Under the pieces are notes generated by a model that worked only from the letters and a program-made list of their open reading frames with translations, did not search any database and was not told where the DNA came from. A DNA stretch of 64,000 nucleotides, from NCBI RefSeq assembly GCF_949987535.1, contig NC_080078.1:48324207-48388206 (forward strand). The letters run 5' to 3'. The translations under genes were made by a program, and so were the position numbers. Source of the stretch: Balaenoptera acutorostrata. Its lineage: Eukaryota > Chordata > Mammalia > Artiodactyla > Balaenopteridae. This document shows, piece after piece, positions 11,186-22,560 of this stretch; the first letter of the stretch is position 1, and each line of letters opens with the position of its first letter.

Positions 11186-12535
11186 ATATCAACACTGAAT
11201 GCCAGTAGCACAAAAGCATAATATAAAACTTACTACAAAGCTACAATAATCAAAAGAGTGTGGTACTGGCTTAAGGATAGATATATAGACCAACGGAATA
11301 GAACTGAGGGTCCAGAGTTAAACCCAAACATCTATGGTTAATTGCTTTTGGACAAGGGTGTCAAGACAATTCAACAAGGAATGAATAGTCTCTTCAAGGA
11401 ATGGTGCTGGGACAACTGGAATTCCACATGGAAAAGAATGAAGTTGGATTCTCACTTCACACCATATATAAACATTAAAAAATGTATCAACAACCTAAAT
11501 ATATGACTGAGCTAAAACTCTTAGAAACAAACATAGTTGGTAAATCTTCCTGACCTCAGATTTGGCAATAAATTCTTAAATATGACCCCAAAAGCACAAG
11601 CAAGAAATGAAAAAAATAGAGAAATTGAACATCATCAAAATTAAGGAATATTTGTGCATCAAAAGACGTGTTTAAGAGAATGAAAAGACAACCTACATAA
11701 TGGGAAAAAAATGCAAATCATATGTCAGGTAAGTGTAAAATATCCATAATATATAAAGAACTCCACCCAACTAAAAAGTGAGCAAAGGACGTGAATAGAC
11801 ATTTCTCCAAAAAAGACATGCAAATGTTCATAAGCACATGAAAGGATATTCAACATCATTAGTCATTAGGGAAATACAAATGAAAAACACATTGAGTTAC
11901 TACTTCACACTTATTAGGATGGCTAAAATTTTAAAAATGAAAACAACAACAATAACAACAAATGTTGGTGAAGATGTGGAGAAACCAGAACACCCATACA
12001 CTGCTGGTAAGAATGTAAATGCTGCAGCCACTGTGAAAAACAATTTGGCAATTCCTCAAAAAGCTAAACATAGAAGTAGCATGTAACCCAGCAATTCCAC
12101 ACATAGGTATACATCCTTAAGGGCATTATACTAAGTTAAAGAAAAAGATAAATACTTTATGACCTCCCTTATATATGAAATCTAAAAAAATAAACTAATT
12201 GCAACAGAGAACAGATTGGTGGTTGTTAGAAGTGGCAGGGGTAAATGAAGGTGGTCAAAAGGTACAAACTTTCATTTATAAGGTAAATATTTCTGGGGAT
12301 ATAATGTACAGCATACTGACTACAGTTAGCAACACTGTACTGTGTATTTGAAAGTTGCTAAGAGAATAGACCTTAAAAGTTCTCATCACAAGAAAAAGAA
12401 AACTGTAACTATGTGAGGTGATGGACATTAACTAAAGTTATTGTGGTAATCATTTCATGATATATACATATATTAAATAATTATGTTTTGCACATTAAAC
12501 TAATACAATGTTATATGTAATTGATCTCGATGTAA
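11186..12535 (+). repeat. 5'-truncated L1, ORF2 C-terminus and 3'UTR
   Basis: Typical L1 ORF2-end landmarks occur in order: ctacaaagctacaataatca, gtgtggtactggcttaagga, caacggaatagaact, then atggtgctgggacaactgg, the 'catgaaaggatattcaacat' region and aacccagcaattccac at about 12090. A 3'UTR of the ggttgttagaagtggcagggg type follows, to about 12520. Frameshifts and stops break the frame (the longest open piece is 11838-12086). The reverse-transcriptase core is missing because of 5' truncation. Confidence 0.85.
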
Positions 12536-12539
12536 CTGG

Positions 12540-12675
12540 AAAAATGGTTAAATGGCTAATTTTTGTAATACTCTACAATTTAAAAAAATTAATAATGAAT
12601 ACCTATTGAATTATACATCTAAATGGGTGAATTGTATGGTATGTGAATTAATTTCAATAAAGCTACTAAAAATTA
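12540..12675 (+). repeat. Second L1 3' end fragment
   Basis: Immediately after the first L1 tail there is another L1-like end: aatggttaaatggctaattt, aattatacatctaaatgggt, then tggtatgtgaattaatttca and ataaagct. This suggests that the upstream L1 inserted into an older L1 3'UTR, or that two tails were joined. Confidence 0.6.
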
Positions 12676-12744
12676 TGTCAACTTTAAAAAATGCCTAAAA
12701 TCAATGCCAACTGATAACACATAAGATGTGAACATCTGTAGCAT

Positions 12745-12990
12745 GCTGTACGAATGAAGAGCACAGATTCTGAAGCCAATTTTCCTGGATTTGAATTGTG
12801 GTCACTGCTTCTTGGTCACAAGACCCTGGTAAGTTATTTAATCTCTTTAGGCCTTGGTTTCTTCTTTTCTAAAATAAGAGTGATAGTAACTTCTTCATAG
12901 AATGCTATGAGGATTAAAAGAGTTAATATTTCTAAAGTGCTTAAATGAGTAGCTGACACATAGGAAGCATTAATGCTGGTCATTAGTAGT
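12745..12990 (+). repeat. MIR SINE
   Basis: Near-complete MIR by motif order: gaagagcacagattctgaag, a tggatttgaat segment, gtaagttatttaatctcttt, ggccttggtttcttc, atgctatgaggattaaaaga, then gctgacacataggaagcatt. The copy is diverged, as expected for this ancient family. Confidence 0.8.
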
Positions 12991-13884
12991 AGTAAAAGTG
13001 CTTGGAGAGAAGCACATCTGGAATTTTAGAGTGGATTCGGAGAAAGTCAACCTACTTCTAACCCACTGAAGAACAACTACCTGATTTATGAAAGACATGG
13101 AGTTTCAAGAGCTTCTTAAAAGACACTTGTATGTAAAATGGAGCAAACATGAAAAATGACAACTGTGGGGAAACCTTTTCATCTCTGAACACAGATGAAC
13201 AGAAAAGAAGACACTGACTAAATCTGCCTAAAAAGAGAAGAAATGACATGTTGAGACAAAGGAGATAAAGTAGTTAAGGGAGAATTAATAAAAGCTCTGA
13301 ATCAGAGAAAAAGGAGCTTAGTACTACCCTGCTAGGTGATTCTGATGGTGAATTAAATATCTAGGGCCTCACAAATCACCAAACAAACCACAACAAACCT
13401 TCTGCTCCTACACAAGAATGAGCTGGGATATTTAATTACTGCCAGATATGTACTTAACAAATACAACATTATTTTATTATCCACTGCTGCAGGTCAGAGC
13501 CTCCGGACACGGACTTTGAGATAAAGGTTAATCAGAGAGTGTGCTTGGGAGTAAAGGAAGGGAGATTAGGCAGAGAGAAATGTTGGGCTGTGAAATTGCA
13601 ACAGAGGACTCAGCCAGTCCCATTGGAGCTCTGGAGCTGGGATGGCCCTTCAGTTATCCTGATCCAAGGCAAGGATTGCCTGTGTAATCCCTGCATTTAC
13701 CTATCATTTTACGCCAGGTCCAAGTAGAGCAGGATGTGTAGTCTTAACTGAGGCAGCTCCCATTAACTGAGGGCACTTGACAGAGAGGGTCTGGAAGCCA
13801 TCATAGCCTGGATTCCTTGCAGTCAGGAATGAGTGCCCCACCCTGGAGGAGATCTGTGCTGTGCAACTTAGCACTCACCACATC
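12991..13884. other. Intronic sequence, moderately GC-richer patch, no gene recognised
   Basis: No gene can be supported. The stretch 13480-13880 is somewhat richer in GC than its surroundings and contains a 62-codon open frame (13539-13727) with no recognisable features. It could be an old LTR, but I cannot assign it. Confidence 0.35.
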
Positions 13885-14085
13885 AGTGGGTCCTATGTTG
13901 TATCAATAGTTCCCAGAGAAGCGGTAGCAGCATGGCCAGGAAACCTGTTAGAAATGCAAATTCTCAGGCCCCTTGCCAGGGCTACTGAATAGGAAATTCT
14001 GGAGGTAGGGCCCAGCAATCTGTGTTTCAACAAGACCTCCAGGTCATTCTGATATCTGCTAAGTTTGAGAACCCCTGCTACATAC
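13885..14085 (+). mobile_element. MER5A-like hAT DNA transposon
   Basis: A diagnostic MER5-type non-autonomous hAT-Charlie series is present: ggaaacctgttagaaatgca, aattctcaggccccttgcc, ctactgaataggaaattctg, gggcccagcaatctgtg, caacaagacctccaggt, then a terminal gtttgagaacccctg at about 14067-14081. The overall length of about 200 bp fits the family. Confidence 0.8.
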
Positions 14086-14354
14086 ACTAGGTAAAACATG
14101 AAATGCACACAAAATTTTTTCACTGCACGAATAGTTGTCATAAAGCCTGCATTTTGTGTATGCATATCATGGACTGATATTCAATACTACTGGAATATAA
14201 GAAAATTCAATCACTTAGAATCCTGATTTTTGGGTCAGTCACAGAGCTGTTGGTTTATAGATTTGAAGATAATTACTAAGCTGTAGCAATATTTGATATG
14301 GCACTTAATATGTGACACAGATCAATGGAAAAGTGAGTTAATAAAACAATGAAG

Positions 14355-14783
14355 GAACTTCCCTGGTGGCACAGTGGTTAAGAATCCACCTGCCAATGCA
14401 GGGGACATGGATTCGAGCCCTGGTCTGGGAAGATCCCACATGCCGCAAAGCAACAAAGCCCGTTTGCCACAACTACTGAGCCTGCGCTCTAGAGCCCACG
14501 AGCCACAACTACTGAGCCCGTGTGCCACAACTACTGAGCCTGTGCTCTAGAGCCCACGAGCCACAACTACTGAGCCTGTGTGCCACAACTACTGAAGCCC
14601 ATGCGCCTAGAGCCCGTGCTCCGCAACAAGAGAAGCCACCACAATGAGAAGCCCACACACCACAACAAAGAGTCGCCCCCGCTTGCCACAACTAGAGAAA
14701 GCCCACGTGCAGCAACGAATACCCAATGCAGCCAAAAATAAATAACAAATAAATTTTTTAAATTAAAAAAATATAAATAAATA
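14355..14783 (+). mobile_element. CHR-type SINE with internal tandem expansion
   Basis: Head gaacttccctggtggcacag, B-box-like gattcgagccctgg and 3' end cagccaaaaataaa identify a CHR SINE. A perfect 15-bp target-site duplication, aataaaacaatgaag, lies at 14340-14354 and 14784-14798. The body is about 430 bp, longer than its neighbours, because a segment around ccacaactactgagcc is tandemly repeated. It is more diverged than the other CHR copies, so probably older. Confidence 0.93.
14465..14580 (+). repeat. 58-bp tandem duplication inside a SINE
   Basis: Two consecutive 58-bp units (14465-14522 and 14523-14580), each starting tgccacaactactgagcc, differ at only a few positions. A partial, more diverged third unit starts at 14581. 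Each unit itself contains two ccacaactactgagcc halves. Confidence 0.9.
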
Positions 14784-14798
14784 AATAAAACAATGAAG

Positions 14799-15400
14799 CT
14801 ACACTCATTGCAAAAAAAACAAAAACAAAAACAAAAAACAGTCTATAAACATAAAAACACATGCTAAGGGAAAAATAATGTGCACTGAGTAAAACAATAT
14901 GACAAGAGGTGGAGGACTCCAGCCAAATCCAAACTGGTTGACATTTGACTCTCTTCTTGGGTTTCGAAGAAGATCCTTAGGTGAAAATAACAGGATGAGC
15001 TCAGAAAGGAGGGAGGGAATGGCCTTAAGGCAATTTATCTTTTCTAAAGAAGTGGTCTTTGTAGCCAAGAGCGATGCACAGAGTTGAAAAAGGCCAAGGA
15101 AAATCTCCAAGTCTGCATTAACTCTGTGTGATAGACAGCAATGAGACAAATTCCAAACAGTGACAGGAAAGGTGGTGAAAATATTCTTCTTCATGGATAT
15201 CATCACTCCAAGTATTCAATGAGACACAGGAGCCATGGTGTGGTCTGCAACTCATTAGAACATTCCAGGAAATCTTCTGAAAAAATGATAAATGAAATAC
15301 TGAATGCCCCACACAAATAGTTTCAAATTTTGATGGTGTTTTCCTCGAGCCTGGTACAAGCAGCCTTAGCAATCTGAATAAAGGCTAATCTTACATTACT
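14799..15400. other. Intronic sequence, no gene recognised
   Basis: Contains an (aaaac)n-like A-rich run at about 14812-14840. Open frames on both strands at 14805-15372 overlap one another and are best read as chance. Confidence 0.4.
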
Positions 15401-15765
15401 ACATTGGCCTCCACTATTCAAAGCCCTTTTACATACATCTGTAATTTTATGCTTGGAAGTACTCTTTGACATTGGCCAGTGTTGTTGTATCTGCATTCTT
15501 TATGTAAAGAAATGGGCCTGAAATGGCTAAATGACTTGCTCAGGGTCCCATAGCAAGCTAATTGGAGAGAGGGATATTTATTCTTCTCACTTACTATTAT
15601 CCTTTAGTGCAGTCTCCTATGTACCAGGGACTAGGCTAGAAGTTATGCCAATATTTTATAAAATCTTCACAAAGCCCAAGGAAACAGACACAGAGAGGTT
15701 AGGTAATTTGCCCAACATCACACAGCTATTAAATAGCAAAGCCAGAGTCCAGGGAAGTTTGACTC
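15400..15765 (-). repeat. Two adjacent MIR-type fragments, reverse orientation
   Basis: Two successive blocks carry the reverse-complement MIR signature. The first ends gacttgctcagggtcccata plus agcaagctaattgg (about 15530-15565). The second runs ctatgtaccagggactaggc, acagagaggttaggtaattt, gcccaacatcacacagctat, taaatagcaaagccagagtc (15615-15750). They may be two insertions or one duplicated copy. Confidence 0.65.
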
Positions 15766-18700
15766 CAAAGCATGCATTCCTTCAACTATACTATTTCGAC
15801 TGGTCTTGGGTGGGCCTAAGCATTATGCTCAGGTGATTTTAATGTGCACTGAGGATGGGTAACTGCTGCTAAGCTACTACAGTAGCAAAACATGTACAAT
15901 TTTGGCCAGGACACTAGCGAGAGTATAAATGTATAACTGACAAAATTAAAATAAATAAAAAGGCATAGGAAGTGAAGAAGAAATGAGTTACTTTAAGAAA
16001 GAAGAGTAAATAAAATGTAGTACCCAAAATTCCACACGTTTTTGATAAATAAATATTAAGATATGAAGTACTAGTTGATTTACCCATCTTAAAAACGTGA
16101 ATAGCAGGAGCAAGAAACCTAAAAGCAAGGCACACATCAACTTTTATAGGAAAAGAATGGTATTTCAAACTCTGAAAGTCAGAACTCAATCTGATATTTT
16201 ATTTGACGTCAGTAATTTTTTACATTTAGAATAAATCATTTTTCTTGCATTTCAGGACGCTTCCCATGTGTATAAATAAACAGCTTTATATAAAACCAGT
16301 GTTTCAGTGGTGTGACTTCTTGGAAAGGTAGTTAAATATTGATCTGCCATTCTCCTGGCATAATGACCAAACAGAATAGTCCATCAATTTGTTGAACCAG
16401 TATCCCTAAGTGCTGCCAAACAGGTCAGCAGTTAATGTCTTTGCTGAGTAGTTGGTTTCCATGATATCTACAAAAAAAACGATTTTCATGAATTGAAAGC
16501 AAAGCAGGAGACAATCCATTCATTCACAAGAAAGCCAGTTTGTCATTTGAAACTACAAGCAACTGAACTACCAGCTCTTCTCAGACACCAAGACTTATTT
16601 CCTCCTCCCAGCTGTCAATCTCCGTTTCACCAAGAAAAGCCCCAACCCCCCTCTACTTTGCTATTAAATTCCATATTAACACCTCCCAGCTGCCAAACCT
16701 CCTAGCCCTCTCCTTTGTCTACCTTTATAGTATGTGATCAAGAGCAAATGCTCCAGCAAGTTTAAAATCTTACAGCTGCACAAAATACACATGGGAAACA
16801 AAACCTTCTGAAACAGGACATCCTTTAATGTTTAATTTAACTTAAGCCTGTTGCTTAAACATATTTCTGTCTACTGGCTGCAAAATTCCATGTTGTTAGA
16901 GGTTCAAAAAAAGTATTCTATAGTATAATTCACATCTGTAAGTCACAATCTGGTGATTTTTTTTTTATTCAGTTAAATATATTTTAATAATAATTTTAAT
17001 CTCATCTCACTTAATATTTTGCTTCATCATCTTTTAAGTATATTTCTGTTTTTTGACCCAAAATTATTATTTACAGAGTATTTCTTATTTACAAGGAAAA
17101 CCAACATTGAATTTTTCTAGAAGTAGTGTTTGCTTTAATAGCTTTTTTTTTTTCCTCTTCCATTCTGAGTCACAATGAAGGAAAATTTCTTTGTAGGACC
17201 GAAAAAAATTGAATATAGAACCTCAAGATCTGAAAATAGAGACTTTGAAGCCATAAAACAAAGTTTGGGTATAAAACACAGAGAATTTACCTGCTCTCTA
17301 GTGTGAGAAGGGTTTCCAAAACATGCTTTCTAAATAAACATAACTGTTTTAAATGCATACTTCCCAAATCAGAAGAAAAGATACCCAAGTTATTCACACA
17401 AAAAAGCATATACTCCTAATCAGGGAGCTTGTGTTTTCTATTCGACTTCACGATTAATCACAAATTAATAGGGAGGTGAGGATACCTATTCTTATAAATA
17501 GATGGAAGATCAATTAGATTGATGACAGATGGACAGAAAAGACACAGAAATTGTGCAGAAAAGTGTAATTTGAGCTATTTCACATATTTTATTTTTCAAT
17601 CTCCATCTGATAACAGAAATCTAATAAGTCAACTATTATTGCCATCTCCACAGCCTCTTACTGTGAGTTCTTATAGAAGATGCCTTTCTATCAGATGTCT
17701 CCAAAGATCTTCTTACTAGCAAGACTGAAGAATGCCTTTGTCATATCGAATATGCTCAGCTGTTTACCGCATGGTGAAGTAGTGTTAGAACCATTTAAAG
17801 ATGTGTCTGACATCATTAATCTATTTGACCTCTGACCTGCAGATCTAAACTGTAACTATGGTGACCAAAGCTTGACCTTACAATGCTGAGAAACTTTAAA
17901 GCTCTGCAGTATTTTGGGTCACATTGTTAAGTTAGACAAAGGGGTAAAGAAGTAATGTGACAGTTTCCTGGGAATTAAGGTCAGCAGGTCAATTGTGCTG
18001 AAGCTTTTTGTGATAAGGAAACTAGTTAAATTTTTTGATCTGTTAGAATTTTTAGAATAGTACTTTGTTAGAAGTTGTAAAAAGTACAAAGAAATCAATT
18101 TATTAAACTCTAAGGAAGTTGGAAAAATAAAGTTAGTGTTGAACATTCAATAATATAACATTCCTTACAGCAGTTTATAGATGTAACACGATATACCTAC
18201 CATTTTCACCATCTACACAATCACAAATAAATAATTTCATCTGCAGCTTCCTGCTCCAACTATAAGTTACTCAAAATGATAAAATGATCATTTTTTTTAA
18301 CACAGGGATATTGTTGTGAACAAATTTACAGTCATTTACTTTAATATCTATTAAATAAAGACTGCCTACACACACAATATTTATTTGCATCAGTTTATTC
18401 TCTGAGGAAAGCCTATAGTAAACGAAAACAATGAGCATGTATGTGAATGTAGAGCTAGTGGAGCACCATATAATGGGGACCACTACTAATGTGAGCGCCT
18501 CCTGTATCTAGGTGTGCTCTCGCTGCATAATTAAAGCAGGATTTCACATACAAACTGTGAACCTCTGTTTTCAAGACTTCCTCATTATGCCTATAATGGG
18601 CTAGATTAACCTTTTCTACAAAAAGGCACATTCTGAGGCATTGCTTTATGGATATTTATCCTGAAACCCTGATTATTTCTATGCTAATCATTGGAAGCAA

Positions 18701-18985
18701 ATTAGTGTGTGTGCGTATGTGTATGTGTATATATATATGAAGAAGCAGGGGTGGGGCTCTGCAGAAAAACAGTAAACAAGGGTATTTTCCACATAAGCAA
18801 AGCGAATTCAAATGGCCCCTACCCAACTCAATTTTAAAACACACAGCCAAAACAAATACTACAGACAATTCATATTTGCCATTATTTTTGTAAATAATAA
18901 AATCTATTTTGCTCTAAAGAATCTGGAAGCAGGTATCATAATTCAAATGTATTTCAGCTCATATATATAAATAGGAAAGAAACAG
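15766..18985. other. Long unique intronic stretch, no gene recognised
   Basis: About 3.2 kb of AT-rich sequence with only short open frames (16493-16705, 17519-17719 and others) lacking protein features. Homopolymer T runs occur at about 16958 and 17143. No RNA gene or young repeat was recognised. Conserved noncoding elements cannot be judged without alignment. Confidence 0.4.
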
Positions 18986-18986
18986 A

Positions 18987-18987
<1 letters not shown>

Positions 18988-19024
<37 letters not shown>
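18988..19024. repeat. (CT)n(CA)n microsatellite
   Basis: A compound dinucleotide array: about five CT units followed by about eleven CA units, interrupted near the end by ctcaca. Likely length-polymorphic. Confidence 0.95.
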
Positions 19025-19025
<1 letters not shown>

Positions 19026-20510
19026 ACATGACAATTTTTACCAGATACATAATCACATGGAAAACACACTAAATATAATATTTTGTTTGTGTTTTTCACT
19101 TGGAAGTTTGCAGTCTAAGAAAGCAGGACTGCTGAAAGAGGAGACACCACTTGCAGCTTTATTTCCTTCACCTACATATCCCAAAGGGCATGCCAGTGAT
19201 TTTTCTCCCATGTGTCCCTTTCAGACTTTAGAAGGTCTGAAGGAGCCTTTGGAATGGCAAAAGATTTGAAGACTTAAAAAAGAAAATCCAAGTGGGAGTC
19301 ACTATAAATGAATTTTGACAGTATGCCCCAGGGAAGAGAATCCTTCTAAACAAACCACACTGGAACACAGAGTTATAATGTCATGGCAGAATCAGGCATG
19401 ACCAGTAAAGAATATACAGCAAACAGAACCAATGAAATCTTTTGAATACATTTTTTTTCTGCCTGGCTCTGGACTAGGAAGAAAATAAATCCTAGGTTCA
19501 AAACTTTTTAAAGCATTAACTAGATAGCCATGTGTAGAAATACCTCACAGAATCCTCCAGAAACAGGAATATATTATCAGAAGGCTGGAAGTCTACCATA
19601 AATAAGAAATAAAGAGGCAGGGGAGACAGGAAGGCTGGGAGCTGTGAGTAGTGCTGGGAGAGACTGAATCAAAAAGCAAAGAAACAATTTAATATACGTC
19701 CTTTCTCTAATACATTACATTTTAAAATCTGATCAGTTTTAACCAAGAGTGGCTAAAAATCTGCCACTAAAAAAGATACAAGGCCCAAATGGTTTTATAT
19801 GGACATTTATATAAAATGTTATAAAAATCATACTTAATCATATTGTATTGTTATTATAATATACTCATTACTGGACATAATTTGCTAATATATTATTTAG
19901 GATATCTGCATTAATGTTCTTAATTAAGACTGGCCAATAGTTTTCACTTATATCTGTGCTATCTTTAGTTTCATTTCAGTTTTTGCTAACTCTGAAAAGC
20001 TGGTACATATTGAATTTAATTATATTATTAGCAGAAATAAAACATATCAATCCAGTGAATTAAGAAGAGACATTGGGAAAACAGACAGAAAAACTAGGAA
20101 AATGTGGAACGTTTGTATTACTGAAATGCTAAATGTGAGGTGAGCCAAGAATCTGATTGGAATCCCACTTTTCGGGAGTAGAGGATTCTACTCAGACCCA
20201 ACTATGCAGCACACACCTAACCACTCCTGATTGTCCCATTTCAATTCCTAAAGTGTTAAAACAATACAAAAAGACTCAAGCAAATGAAATATACAGTTAT
20301 TAGAGGTTAGCACCATCTTCTGGGAAGTTCAGTGGAGGAAACTGGGACATAGGATAAGACCATGAAGAGAGTGGTCTTGATTTGTAAATAAAAGGGATTT
20401 ATTGAGTGTTCAATATCTAGAATTTCAGAACTGCAAATTTGTTTTCTTTTCCACTGTCTTGAATAATCAGTATAAATCTACCCAAGGGGATTAGAATAGA
20501 TAAAAATGTG
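19025..20510. other. Intronic sequence, no gene recognised
   Basis: AT-rich sequence without supported genes. The frame 19057-19269 has no recognisable domain. Confidence 0.4.
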
Positions 20511-21190
20511 AACAACTACTTCTTCAGTTTCTTCTACGGTTATTGATCTACTTAGATTTCTAAATCTCTTGAATCAAATTTTGTAATTTATCTTTTCTTA
20601 GAAAATAATACATATCATCCACATTCTTAAATGCATGCCATAACATTCTTTTATTATTTTCTTAATCTCTGAAACTATATTCATGTTCTCTTTCTCAACC
20701 TTAATTCATGTTTTTTTGTTTTTTTTAATCAGATTTGCCAAAGTTTGTAGGTTTTCTCAGTTTTTTAATCACCTACTTAGTTTGACTGTTTCTGCTTTAG
20801 CTTTTATCAGGTTCTTTCCTCTTACTTTCTTTATGCTTATGTTATTCTATTTCCTGGTTCTTTTTTTCTATTCTTGCTTTGTAATAAATTCATTTGAGAT
20901 TATAGATTTTCCTCTGCTTACTGCTTTGGCTATATTAATAGGTTTTGATACATCATAATCCATATTTTGCTTATTCTAAATAGTTTGTGATTTCCATTTT
21001 AATTTCCTCATTAATGAATATAATAAGAGCATTTTATATTTTTAAAGTTTCCAAGTAGAGAGAAAAATTTACTCATACTTTTATTATTATATTTTAAAAT
21101 TAATATACTACCATTAAAGAATGAAGCTATGTGAGATTCCCTTGCAGCCTACTTGTGAAATTTCCTGTATTTGAAAAGAATATGTATTCT
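20510..21190 (-). repeat. L1 ORF2 fragment, reverse orientation
   Basis: The T-rich strand shows reverse-oriented L1 ORF2 landmarks such as ttactgctttggctatatta plus ataggttttgatacatcata and gtgatttccattttaatttc. These are the complement of the segment following the ORF2 endonuclease domain. The copy is diverged and truncated at both ends. Confidence 0.65.
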
Positions 21191-21224
21191 CTGTTACATA
21201 CAGCACACTCCTTCCCACACAGCT

Positions 21225-21375
21225 CTCAGAACTGCATAAGTGAACAGATTAGAAACTGAGGCTCAGAGAGATAGCTAACTAACCTAAGTAACCTAAGTAC
21301 CCACTAAGTAAGTGATGAGGCAAAAGTTAAACTCAGATCTACACAAAGCCTACACTCTTAATAACTCTGACAGAT
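21225..21375 (-). repeat. MIR fragment, reverse orientation
   Basis: Contains agaaactgaggctcagagag, a tandem cctaagtaacctaagtaccc, gtgatgaggcaaaagttaaa and ctcagatctacacaaagcct, the reverse MIR core order. Confidence 0.65.
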
Positions 21376-21464
21376 GGCTTCCATAATTATTCATTCCCTT
21401 ACCCTTCTCTCCCCAGTAGACTAGGAATTAGCCGACAGCAAATATTATTTCACTTTCTATCACA

Positions 21465-22005
21465 AAAGCTGTGGTAAAACAGTACTTTGGTCACCCACAA
21501 ATAACCACTCATCATGGCACTCACCCTTTTGTTTAGTGCCTTCCTCTTAAATTGGACTGGTTTGAGACTCACATAGAACATGGCTTGGTGATTCCACTTT
21601 TGCCCTCTTAAGAGTGCATGTAAAAAAATCAGATTACCCTGCTTGAACAACCACATAGAGAGGCTAAGTGGAGAGCTACATGTGGAAAAGCTACATGGAG
21701 AGAAATGTCCTGAAACTGCACGGAGGAGAATAAAAAATCCAGCTAACCAGGAGAAACAAACCGCAGCTATACAACCTCAGTCAAGCTGTTCCGGACGTCC
21801 TTGCTGAGCAGTCAGACACCTAAGTGAAGAAGCCAACTTAGAGGCTCCAGTAGACATCATGTGGAACAGAGACAGTTCATCCCTGACATATTGTCTAAAT
21901 TCCTGACATATGATCTGTAAGAAATAATAAAGTGACCGTGGTGCCAAGCTACTAAGTTTCGGGAGAGTTTGTTATACAGCAATGAAAAACCTAAATAGCA
22001 GCCAA
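21465..22005 (+). repeat. MLT1-like MaLR LTR
   Basis: About 540 bp with an MLT1-type end: an aagaaataataaagtgaccg polyadenylation region, then gccaagctactaagtttcgg and gagtttgttatacagcaatg plus aaaaacctaaata. The upstream half carries the usual acttttgccctcttaagagt and gaggctccagtagacatcat motifs. It is a solitary LTR without internal sequence, and resembles the LTR at 33780-34345. Confidence 0.8.
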
Positions 22006-22028
22006 TAGAGCAAGGCTTCACTAAATAT

Positions 22029-22066
22029 TGTTGAATGAATAAATGAATGAATGAATGATAAGTGAA
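22029..22066. repeat. (GAAT)n simple repeat
   Basis: A short tetranucleotide run, gaatgaataaatgaatgaat followed by further gaat units, next to the LTR end. Confidence 0.85.
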
Positions 22067-22204
22067 TAGGCAACTTGATTTATCATGGATAGTGGACTTA
22101 TTCTGCATGCATATAAAAAAGCAATTTTATCTTCTAGAGAAATTATTTCAAGTCCATACAACAGTATAAAACAGGACAGCACACTGGGGTGTTTCACAGT
22201 ACAG

Positions 22205-22560
22205 TGTTAGACACCATTCAACAGCAAGCGCTACTAGAAGCTGCCTCTGTACCAGGCCCTGTATGGGGCTCAAAGATCACAATGGTGAGCAAAACCAAAA
22301 TAGGTCCCTGCCCCCACACAGCTTCCAGTATGATGAAGGAGTCAGACAGATAATCACAGAGAAGTCAAACTGCCTACTATTATGAAGGCCACAGAGGAGA
22401 GGAACATGTAATCAGAACACAGAGGAGTTCAAGGGAGCTGATGTGGTCAGGGAGATCAGGCAAGGCACTTGAGAGGAGCTAAAATCTGAAGAATGGGAAG
22501 GATTTATCTAGAGGAAGAAAGAAAGGAAGAGTAATGCTGGAAGACAAAGCCTATATAAAG
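22205..22560 (+). repeat. L2-like fragment
   Basis: The L2-type motif order is present: gtaccaggccctgtatgggg, aatggtgagcaaaacc, ggtccctgcccccacacagc, agtcagacagataatcacag, then an A/G-rich continuation with gatcaggcaaggcacttgag. Diverged; ends approximate. Confidence 0.6.

Noticed and set aside
14322..14691. Repeated SSCGSWALE-type peptide that might look like a repeat protein
   Set aside because: It is an antisense translation of the 58-bp tandem expansion inside a CHR SINE.
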